Source of the DNA: Parietichytrium sp. I65-24A
Taxonomy: Eukaryota > Sar > Bigyra > Thraustochytrida > Thraustochytriidae
Direction: 5' to 3'
Assembly (NCBI GenBank): GCA_012862575.1
Contig: BLSF01000068.1
Coordinates: 1 to 64,000 of the forward strand
Length of the DNA: 64,000 nt
This document shows, in pieces, positions 18,901 through 26,444 of this stretch. Within the stretch, counting starts at the first letter, position 1; each line of letters begins with the position of its first letter. The notes under the pieces were generated by a model, which made no database searches, was not told the DNA's origin, and was given only the letters and a program-made list of their open reading frames with translations. The position numbers and the translations under genes were made by a program.

Positions 18901-21776
18901 AGGACTTGAACAAGACGATCCGCAAGCAGTTGGACCTCGGTATCGCAATCATCAACGATGGTGAGATTGGTCGCGCTGACTATGCCGGAGCTGTGTTGGA
19001 ACGCATGACCGGCTTCGAGGATCAGTCTGAGCACGGCGCACCTCAGCCACGCGACTTGGAGGAACTCCCATGCGTGGCTCGCAGATTCCTCGTGCGAGCC
19101 GGACTGATCACTCTCAATGCCAAGGTTAAGACGTGCAATCCACACTGCGTTGGGCCAGTTCGCTACGTTGGCCACGCAGCATTGCAGCGCGAGCTCGAGA
19201 ATGTGAGGGCAGCGCTCTTGAGCAACAATGCAGGTCTGCCGGAGCAAGCATTCTGGACTGCGCCTTCTCCAGGAACCATCGCCATGTTCTTTGAGTGCCA
19301 CGACTCTAAAACCTACCCGGAGTACAAGGACTACCTGATGGCTGTTGCGAAAGCGCTTGGGGAGGAGTACCGCGCAGTCGTTGAGGCAGGCTTTACGCTG
19401 CAGGTTGACTGCCCAGACTTGGCCATGTCTCGCCACACGCGCTTCAAGCGTATCGGGCTCTCTGCTTGGCGCAACGTAGTGCAGCTTCACGTTGCTGCCA
19501 TCAACCATGCTCTGGAGGGAATCCCGCGTAGCAAGGCCCGCATCCATCTTTGCTGGGGAAACTACAGCGGCACTCATCATCGCGACGTTTCTTTCGCCGA
19601 GTTCCTTCCGCTGGCGCTCAAGATCAATGCGCAAGGCTTTGGCTTTGAGTCAGCAAACAATCGTCACGCTGCTGACTTTCGATACTTCTCCAACGTCAAG
19701 CTTCCAGAAGATATCGTCTTGTACCCTGGCGTCGTCGACACCTGCTCGCAGAGCGTGGAGAGCGTAGAGCTTGTGTGTGAGCGTATTTGCAACTTTGTCA
19801 AACTTGTTGGTCCTGACCGCGTAGTTGCAAACACTGACTGTGGATTTTCTACCACCGCAGAGGCACAGGGGCTCCCTTCAGAGGTGGCGTGGATGAAACT
19901 TCGTGCGCTTGTTGCAGGGGCTCGCTTGGCCACTCACCTTTCAAATCCAAAGGTTGTCCCTGCATTCCTGCCAAGGCCACTGAAGAGGGTCTTTTACTTT
20001 TGCAACTCGATGGATGCCGCAGTCAAGAACCCAGTTGAAAACGGTGATATGACCTTGGAGACTCGCGTTGTTCTCACTCAGAAGCTCACCGCTATTGACG
20101 CAAGTGTTGTCGCTCGCCACGTGAGACTTTTCATCGATGTTCCTGTCGTCTTCAAGACCGATGGCTCCAAGCACAGCGAAATGTTTGCTGAGGCTGTGAA
20201 GGCAAATCTCGCTGACGGTGAGCGCCGCAACTGCCCAGGCTTCCCGCTTGAAGATGTCAAGGCCCTTGATCAACAGCTTGAGCAGAAAGACATGGTTCTG
20301 AGCACTAAAGGGGCCAAACTCAACGCCTCATACCAGATTGTGGTCGTTGGCGCTGGCATCGTTGGGCTCTTGGCTGCAAAGCGGCTCGTGGAGGCTGGTT
20401 TGGATGTGGCAGTGCTGGAGAAGGAGGAGTTTGTCGGTGGCATTTGGACGACCTTTGCGAATGCAAAGTCGCAAGTCAACAGCTCGGAAGGATCTTACCG
20501 TGTGATCGATGAATACCGCATGAGGCCAAACCGTGACCACAGCACAACCCACGAGGTTCGCACTGACATTCTTCAAATTGCCAAAGGCTTGAAGGAAGCT
20601 GGGCGCTTGTTCACTGCCACTGAGGTCGCCGGAGTGGAGCCTCAGCCTGGCTCACCAAGGAGGTACACGATCAATCTCAAGGACGGCCAGTCTATTGAAA
20701 GCGCTGGGGTGGTGCTTGCGATCAACGACCGCGTTGGAGTTCCTCGCCCTACAGCTTGGAAAAACCAAGAGTGCTTCGAGGGCACGATCTTCGACGGATA
20801 CGGTGGAGACGCAGACCACAAAAACGTGGAGTGGGCAGGAAAGCGTGTTGTGATCGTGGGTATGGGTGCATTCGCAATTGAGAATGCTCGTACTGCCTTG
20901 GAGCACGGTGCGAGAAGTGTAGTTGTATTGGCTCGTCGCCACGGAACTGTGTGCCCAAAATTCATCGACTACATTAACTTTGTCAACCGCCACGGTATCG
21001 AGCATAGCGGTGGCGAGATGGATACCGCCAACAATAGCAAGAACATGTTTTTGTGGCGAAAGCTATACGAGACCAGTGGGACCACCATGCCGGAGTGCTG
21101 GCTGGATCTCATCAAGCATCCTGGACATACCATCAGTGTGTCCGATGTCTGGTTCGTGGGTCACCATTTGGGTAAACTGGAGACGCGCTTGGGAGAAATT
21201 GGACACTTTGTGGAGAACGGTATTGTAGTGAGCGGCTCGGACGATGTCATTGAAGCTGATCTTGTCGTTCGCTGCACAGGGTTCGAGAGGAATGCAAGTC
21301 TCGTTCCAAAGCTCACTCCTTACAAGATGATGTCCCCTATTAATTACTTGGATGAGAACTGCATGTACTTGGCGGACGCCTTCATCGATGATGACGCTTT
21401 CAACTCATTCTTTGGTTCGAGCGTTGTCGAGATGTCCAAGTTTTACATTATGGTGTTTGAGCACTTTTTCAAGGGCCAGAACACTGATATTTTGAGCTCA
21501 AAAGCTTTGCACCCGACCGTGGATGTCCAGGACCGCAAGTGGACTGATTACATCTCCGGTGCTGAGTTTTTAGTTGAAAACGTGCCGGAGCTCAAGGCGA
21601 AGGCAAATGCGCTCCTTAGGCAAAGGTACCGCGATTTCACCGACGCACAGACGGTGACCGAGTACGTGGATGCCAACAAGAGGGAGTGGGACGAATTGCA
21701 CGACCTTTTGACTCAGGGTGCCCTGGAAAGCTCCTGCCGCCTTCCGTACCCTGACTGGAACACCCCAAAAATTTAA
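15906..21776 (+). CDS. Hybrid polyketide synthase: AT-ACP-KS-ACP-MetE-like-FMO
   Basis: A 1956-residue intronless protein. Acyltransferase, 1-300: nucleophile S97 in GHSIGE and catalytic His in FAWHHSAYQ; the position that binds malonyl carboxylate as Arg is Leu (VAVSLG). ACP1, 305-375: phosphopantetheine Ser338 in GLDSVS. Ketosynthase, 397-792: C542 in NSACASS, H677 in CHGTGT, K712 and H717 in KSNIGHLE, so active. ACP2, 855-925: S887 in GLDSLG. MetE-like methyltransferase, 965-1345: GSLPRP start motif and zinc-type ligands H1214/C1216 (HLCWGN), E1248, C1312 (DCGF). Flavin monooxygenase, 1475-1956: FAD site GAGIVG (1482-1487), NADPH site GMGAFA (from 1652). The FMO signature FxGxxxH reads F1624-E-G-T-I-F-D, with Asp for His. 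There is no thioesterase, KR or extender AT. Probably it makes one condensation from a non-carboxylated starter and malonyl supplied in trans, then does methyl or thiol transfer and oxidation. The product is unknown. Confidence 0.9.
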   Translation: MLALVFSGVGSVGNKSTALRPLIESLAFYSVAQDILAQEHGFDLDEMWGRVSALNESEAPESAVDEALVQFMVQLAGARVVESAVGEETPIVAVGHSIGEIAAAVHAGYLSLQDGIKVAVSLGTVTNKIQGGALWYGPLTEESKNLASVNFKDAEGNLIGATAVLNPADEAPSATHKKVRTNFAWHHSAYQEFASTLESLLSAKLGKESAKRLPLLLSSLGAAANHETVLDAAHWVRWIQNHVDLRQTLASLGSAFDVTQVVELSASPLLAGALRSSVKSAEYLALFSRESVLNMESRDRVLVAANSAALEAEIRSAVGTLGEALDLNKTWTDNGLDSVSLVATAAKLAKSGAFPLLQPQDLYRFVTPLNLISGFARQASDSTPAPARNIAQGGDRKSVVVRAMSCLLPGNLNTARQLFAFTSSQGDAVHCETGFDQGKQPAGYLSEISIEFAKFGLSKSQVRTMDPQQALVLNCVDKLMEEHNIMQLPARTGVYIGAWNQEFEGDRTSVFYPTGTNPSLIAAQVSHVYRLHGPSKVVNSACASSLEAVLEAFRDVQSGKVDCAIAGGVNLLWDPEFSSCMTQSGFLGKGGRCRTFDCHADGYVRAEGCGLVLLMRKEDCEDGAGFYAEILGGASNHNGGRSASITAPSPIAQEECILEALRDAQLRPDQVDYLECHGTGTKIGDPIEYSALAKTVGKDRKSDTPCYLASVKSNIGHLESAAGVAGLIHAAMVLEMGTVPLMGNFTSANPLLQVCDGLALGTTGNITSKNLNVAGISSFGFGGSNVHLIIKRGENVPVVKPLAATLNREELHIFDRSRPEVAPGAARKQKLAVQYGADSSTEEVRTYAAPQAQRKTTGSQSAFWNVVRSVAGEVQPGDGILRSGLDSLGLTELFLQIEQKLDVPASDLSKFLGGSFKWQDLANQCITADAFEAEPEPVLVESPKAVKPVVKVQQASAPASEREDRSLAYFTWAKPRFQGIRTTHVGSLPRPRDKEEQYKDLNKTIRKQLDLGIAIINDGEIGRADYAGAVLERMTGFEDQSEHGAPQPRDLEELPCVARRFLVRAGLITLNAKVKTCNPHCVGPVRYVGHAALQRELENVRAALLSNNAGLPEQAFWTAPSPGTIAMFFECHDSKTYPEYKDYLMAVAKALGEEYRAVVEAGFTLQVDCPDLAMSRHTRFKRIGLSAWRNVVQLHVAAINHALEGIPRSKARIHLCWGNYSGTHHRDVSFAEFLPLALKINAQGFGFESANNRHAADFRYFSNVKLPEDIVLYPGVVDTCSQSVESVELVCERICNFVKLVGPDRVVANTDCGFSTTAEAQGLPSEVAWMKLRALVAGARLATHLSNPKVVPAFLPRPLKRVFYFCNSMDAAVKNPVENGDMTLETRVVLTQKLTAIDASVVARHVRLFIDVPVVFKTDGSKHSEMFAEAVKANLADGERRNCPGFPLEDVKALDQQLEQKDMVLSTKGAKLNASYQIVVVGAGIVGLLAAKRLVEAGLDVAVLEKEEFVGGIWTTFANAKSQVNSSEGSYRVIDEYRMRPNRDHSTTHEVRTDILQIAKGLKEAGRLFTATEVAGVEPQPGSPRRYTINLKDGQSIESAGVVLAINDRVGVPRPTAWKNQECFEGTIFDGYGGDADHKNVEWAGKRVVIVGMGAFAIENARTALEHGARSVVVLARRHGTVCPKFIDYINFVNRHGIEHSGGEMDTANNSKNMFLWRKLYETSGTTMPECWLDLIKHPGHTISVSDVWFVGHHLGKLETRLGEIGHFVENGIVVSGSDDVIEADLVVRCTGFERNASLVPKLTPYKMMSPINYLDENCMYLADAFIDDDAFNSFFGSSVVEMSKFYIMVFEHFFKGQNTDILSSKALHPTVDVQDRKWTDYISGAEFLVENVPELKAKANALLRQRYRDFTDAQTVTEYVDANKREWDELHDLLTQGALESSCRLPYPDWNTPKI

Positions 21777-22213
21777 GGCACTATTTCCCCCACCTCAATC
21801 TGGAACTCTCGAAGGAAACGTCACAGCTGTTGTAGAGAGTGCGACCGACTTGGTCAGAGCTCCTGGCGATTCGTTCTGTTCTGATTGGGGTGTACTTTTT
21901 TTATTACTTTCATTCAAATGCAAAAGTTGATTGAAAATTGAACAGAAACTGTAATTACTGACAAAAGAATATGTATTTTCACTTTACTGTTGATCGTTGT
22001 CTTCGTCAAGCCATCCGGGAAATGAACGCATGTAGTTGTTCTGTCTTTTGACGGCTTCTTGCTCTTGCCTTTTGGGAAGAAGAAATCGCTTCTTTTTCTC
22101 TTTTCTTGCGCGCACTACGACTGTTGCATAAAGAAGTGAAGAAGAGAAAAGTATGGTAGGAAAGAGCGATGACATTTTCATAGATTACGATTTGCGCGAA
22201 AGAAAGAGCTATA
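21777..22213. other. 3' spacer between the convergent PKS and BAR genes
   Basis: A 437-nt spacer with AT-rich runs around 21900-21990. It presumably holds both polyadenylation regions. No gene seen. Confidence 0.6.
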
Positions 22214-23932
22214 TCAAGCTGCGGCGGTCTTGTGACCAAAGGATGCGTATGCGTTCGCCCCGTTCTTCCTCGATTCAAAGATCGCATCAAGATGGACAAT
22301 CTGGACTATCGTTTTACCGTCCTGCGATTGTGATGCGGCCGTCTGGCTGTCTCGCGCTGTTAGTGCTGCACCGGAATGACCTTCCGCAAAAACTTCCTCG
22401 TCGCCAAGAAACTCCCCTTCATCAGATTGAATCGTGCGCTCTGATCCCGTGCGCAACTGCGCAAAAGACATCGAGTCTCGCTCAAGATTGGACCCAGATA
22501 GGTCGATGGAAGAGAGCGAGGAAGTTGGAATGGATCTTCCAGAGGAACGCTCTAAGCCTTTGCTGACGGCTTCCGAGTGCGTCGTCTCTTCACAGAAATC
22601 GATGATGCTCTCTTGACTGTTGAATGCATTCTCCTGATCGAGCCCCTGCTCGTCAAAGCCGACCAGCCCGTCGCAGCCCTCCACCGATTTTCCGGGCGAA
22701 CGAGAATCCGCATCCGCCGAATTCTTGTTCTCGTGCTCAACTTCGTCACCTGATGAAGACGACGACGAAACGTACTTCTTTTCGTCCGGTTCGTCTTCTT
22801 CGTCTTCGTCGTTTTCGTACACGGACTTGATAGGCAGGACAAATTCTGATAGAGGGTCCGCCAATTTGGCCTTTCGGTCCAGCCCTGTGAGAGACAGTTG
22901 CTTGCCGAGTTCCCTGATGCTGGCTTTATTCCGTGGAGCGTTGCGGACGTAATGCTTGGCGCTCTCGCTTCTTTGGAGCCTGTGCTGGGGAGGTTCGAGA
23001 TCTCTTTCCGCGGAGCTTGTTGTATCGAGCTTGCCTTTGAACCCTGGTACCGACGTCAAGTCCGCTCCTAATGCAGTCTGCTGGGATGTAGTTGCCTCGT
23101 CGTATTCAGCCATCTCGCGAGTTCTTGCGCATCCGTTGACGAGCCAGCGATTCTGCCTCTTGGCTTCTGCGTCAATCAGAACTTTTGCTGTGTGTTGTTC
23201 CAAAACCTCACCAAAAGATGCTTGGAAGACAGCAGCCGTTTCCTGGAGGTAGTTGATTTGATAGTGCACTGCCAAAGCAATTTCGTCCACAATAAGCTCG
23301 GATCGGGCTTCCTTCATTCTCCGAAATTCGTTCATGAGGTACTCGTTGTTAGACTCGTACCGATCTTGAGTTACAGCAAGTTTGACAAAGTTGCGTTGCG
23401 CGATAGAGACTTTGCTTGCGCGTGAATCAGACGGGACCGAGGTTCTCGCGCGCCGCCGGTATATGTCGTAGTCTGTTTTGTCAGCAGCTCTCTCCATGAC
23501 CACCTTGTTCACTTTGGTGTCGTACTTGAATGATACGTCACGCAATGGCGTGAGAACATGCTTACTCCAAGTGTCAGACATGTGCGACGTCGTCTCAGCG
23601 ATGCCTGTCTGAGCGTCCATCAGGGAGCCATGCAGCTGCTCCAAAAGCTTTCGTGACTCACACCCAAAGTCTTTGCCATGCTCGACAAAGCTTCCCACTT
23701 CTTTCGCCAATGCTTCGCCACACCTTTGCCAGCGCTCAAATGACTCTTGGTAAAGCTGAAGTTTGCTGAGCAGCACCAACACTTCTTTGTGGGTGTCCGC
23801 GAACTCGCCTTGTAACGCGTTATAATCTTTGTCGTCGTGAGTACCTTCCGAGTGGCCGAGCTTCTGAAGAATCTTCTCTGCAGTCCTTCGTTTCGTCTTC
23901 TTCAAAGCGTCCACCACCCCGCCTTTCGCCAT
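22214..23932 (-). CDS. BAR-domain membrane-curvature protein
   Basis: A 572-residue protein. Residues 1-25 are basic and could form an amphipathic N-helix (MAKGGVVDALKKTKRRTAEK). Residues about 25-260 are a helical BAR domain of the amphiphysin/RVS kind, with long charged coiled-coil helices such as LLSKLQLYQESFERWQRCGE and a final helix ending ASFGEVLEQH. The remaining half is low-complexity and acidic (Ser/Asp/Glu runs such as DEEDEPDEKK and SSSSSSGDEVEHE) and probably disordered. No SH3 domain follows. BAR dimers bind and bend membranes in endocytosis and vesicle fission. That role is inferred from the fold, and the cargo and partners are unknown. Confidence 0.82.
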   Translation of the reverse strand: MAKGGVVDALKKTKRRTAEKILQKLGHSEGTHDDKDYNALQGEFADTHKEVLVLLSKLQLYQESFERWQRCGEALAKEVGSFVEHGKDFGCESRKLLEQLHGSLMDAQTGIAETTSHMSDTWSKHVLTPLRDVSFKYDTKVNKVVMERAADKTDYDIYRRRARTSVPSDSRASKVSIAQRNFVKLAVTQDRYESNNEYLMNEFRRMKEARSELIVDEIALAVHYQINYLQETAAVFQASFGEVLEQHTAKVLIDAEAKRQNRWLVNGCARTREMAEYDEATTSQQTALGADLTSVPGFKGKLDTTSSAERDLEPPQHRLQRSESAKHYVRNAPRNKASIRELGKQLSLTGLDRKAKLADPLSEFVLPIKSVYENDEDEEDEPDEKKYVSSSSSSGDEVEHENKNSADADSRSPGKSVEGCDGLVGFDEQGLDQENAFNSQESIIDFCEETTHSEAVSKGLERSSGRSIPTSSLSSIDLSGSNLERDSMSFAQLRTGSERTIQSDEGEFLGDEEVFAEGHSGAALTARDSQTAASQSQDGKTIVQIVHLDAIFESRKNGANAYASFGHKTAAA

Positions 23933-25584
23933 CTTGCTCCTCCCGCGCGCACGCTACCTCGAATGCCTCTTGGACTCTGAAAAGCCTCTCTGCCTTTGCA
24001 AGCTTTTCCTTTGGAGACCTGGACTGCCGGTGCCTTGGGTTCTGCTCAAAAAGTGGAAGGAGTGCAAAAGCCTTAGCTCCCCTTGACGACGCAAAGAGTG
24101 GTTGAAGAATTGCCGGAATTCGGCTGTATTGAGGAGGAATAGAGTGCGGAGAGAGAGTGTTGATGTGGATTCCTTAGGCGAGCTGCGGCGGTGAATAGCG
24201 GCGTAGTGACAGGTAGACCGACACGCAGAAAATTCTTCGCACGGGTCCACATACACTCGAAAACTTGGCTACACAGGAGTGGACGCTGGGCAAACTTGAA
24301 TATCCCGCTCTAAAGAAATTCATTGGCTCAAACGGCTTACTCGTTGAGCCAAGTACAAAGGGACGGGATTTCGAGCCTTAAGGTCAGGGTTTGGGGCTGT
24401 CACTTCCGATTTGACCGATCTTGCTTGCAACGAGGGTTGCAGCTAATGAGTGGTAAGTAGACCGGCTCAGAGGACCAAAATTCCACCGTCTTGCGTTGGG
24501 CGTTGTTCGCTTTGCCAATGGTGAACAAAGACCGCCTCTAGCAAATAAATGTGACTCGGCCATTCGATCAACCATCGTTCTCGGTGGTGTTCTGGTGGGG
24601 AGTCTTGCATTAGACGGCAAGGTCAGAAATTCACTCGTTGGCGTCTCGCTTCTGATGACCAATAGCTCGTGATGGTCATGATCGAGTGGTGCAGATGCCC
24701 AAGTGCTCCTCACTTTCCTGTCGTATAATCAGGATGCAGCACTCAATCGTCCACCACGCACTGAAACTTACTAACCTTTTGCACTTGCAAAGGCCCACGA
24801 CTCACGAGCCATGCACGCCTTTCTATTCGCAGCGAAAGGCAAGCGAAAGGCAGCCACATTTAACTCGTGACACCACGCATTCACGGTCGTTGATACAGAC
24901 AAAACAGAGAGCGAGAGAGGCCAGCACCGTGTAAATGTGCCGAGTCTAACAGCACGTCTCGTCCATTTGGAGTCGTTAGCATGTCTTTGGGAGAGTGGCC
25001 CATTATGTCTAAACGGAAAGCCTGAGGCAATCAATCAAAGCTACCGGACTTTGACCAAACAGACATCCTTGGGCGGTCAAACGTCGAGCATTTTGCGCCA
25101 TCATTCCGCCGCCCAACTATCAATAACGGACAACACTACGAAAATTCAAGACTCATCTGCCACAATGGTCTCACCCCCGGCCACTACTACTTGCTACTTA
25201 GCTTCTCTTACCGTTCTTAGCCGCAAGAAGGATGCGCGTGCATGTCTCATACATTTTGCGATGCGCAACAAGTCCGCGCGCGCTCATTGGCAAGTCCGGA
25301 GTTTCATTTTTGAAGGGAAGAATAATTAGCTGCAAATTATAGGGGTAGTAGCGTGGTTTCCTTGCGAGCTGCTGCTTTGTCTTTGTACAAATTTATTTAT
25401 TTATGAATACACACCAAGTTGCGGGCTCGTTGCAGTAGGTCTGAGCTGGAGTTTGCCATGCACGAATGCTCACGGTGAAAGGATCGCTATACTTCTCCTT
25501 CTGGGAAGTGTTTTCAATCTGAGTTGTGATAATCGCGTTTCGTTTGTCACGGGGAGGCGCGGAAGGCATATATTAGAGAGATAA
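23933..25584. other. Intergenic, no supported gene
   Basis: Upstream of the BAR gene (-) and the coiled-coil gene (+). ORFs of 80-130 codons (24384-24713 minus, 24937-25329 plus) lack protein character, and no RNA gene was found. Confidence 0.5.
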
Positions 25585-26184
25585 ATGGATATCGTAAGAG
25601 CAAGTGAGTCAACGTCCGGCGAAGGCCTGGCGGATTCAACCATTGGAGTGAGCGAGCAGGCGCAGGTGAAGAGTGTAAAGGCTGACGAGGGGTCTGAGAC
25701 TGTCTCAAACAAAGGAGCAGAGCAAGCTGAGAATGGCAAAGCCTTATTGCGGTCTTTGAACGCAGCCATGGAGCCTCTCCATGCGGATATTGCCCACGCC
25801 CATGATGCACAAGCTCGCCACGCCAAGGCGCTGTCGTCAGCCCATGCCCATGTTGTTGTGATGGCAAGTTCTGAGGGAGCGAAGACGGAAGAAGAACTGC
25901 AAGCCATGGAGGCTCGCGCAAAGCGAGCCGAAGCTCTTGCAAAACGTATGCAAGCTTTGGACGTCAAAGCTGGCGAGGTCGTGGCTCGAGTGGAGCATCT
26001 CGTTCGCGACAAGGAGCAGATTTTGGATATGCGCATGCAGCGACAAGAGAGAGAAAAGGCTCTTGACGAGCAGCTGAGGATCGATCATGCCGAGCAGGAG
26101 CAAGGCAAGAGAGAGGAGAGGAGCCTCAATGCTGGTTCTCGCCGAAACCGGCGTCCGCAAGCGCGGCTTGCCGAGCTGGAATGA
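25585..26184 (+). CDS. Small coiled-coil protein
   Basis: A 199-residue ATG-initiated protein with no family assigned. The N-terminal 50 residues are Ser/Glu-rich and look disordered. Residues about 50-175 form an almost continuous Ala/Glu/Arg/Lys helix with heptad spacing, rich in Ala-His (LHADIAHAHDAQARHAKAL) and then charged (MRMQRQEREKALDEQLRID). The C-terminus is basic (GSRRNRRPQARLAELE). The composition fits a structural or adaptor coiled coil. There is no signal peptide or transmembrane helix. The ORF is followed 260 nt later by the 3' end of the convergent PP2C gene. Confidence 0.65.
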   Translation: MDIVRASESTSGEGLADSTIGVSEQAQVKSVKADEGSETVSNKGAEQAENGKALLRSLNAAMEPLHADIAHAHDAQARHAKALSSAHAHVVVMASSEGAKTEEELQAMEARAKRAEALAKRMQALDVKAGEVVARVEHLVRDKEQILDMRMQRQEREKALDEQLRIDHAEQEQGKREERSLNAGSRRNRRPQARLAELE

Positions 26185-26444
26185 AGTTGCATGAAGTCGC
26201 TGATTGAGAAGGACGGGGCGTTTGTGGTCGTTTGGCACGTTTCTCACAAAACACTGTGACCTATCTAAATACATGTATTCAATCATTCGTCGCTCTGCAA
26301 GGCATAAAAGTGTATGTAAAAGCAGACCTACAGAATGTGAACATCTTTTTTCTCTCCTGATTAGATATCAAATAGCCCCTCCGAGTTAATGAATATGGCT
26401 CCAAAAAATAGGGTGCATCTCAATATTGCGCTAATAAATGAGCT

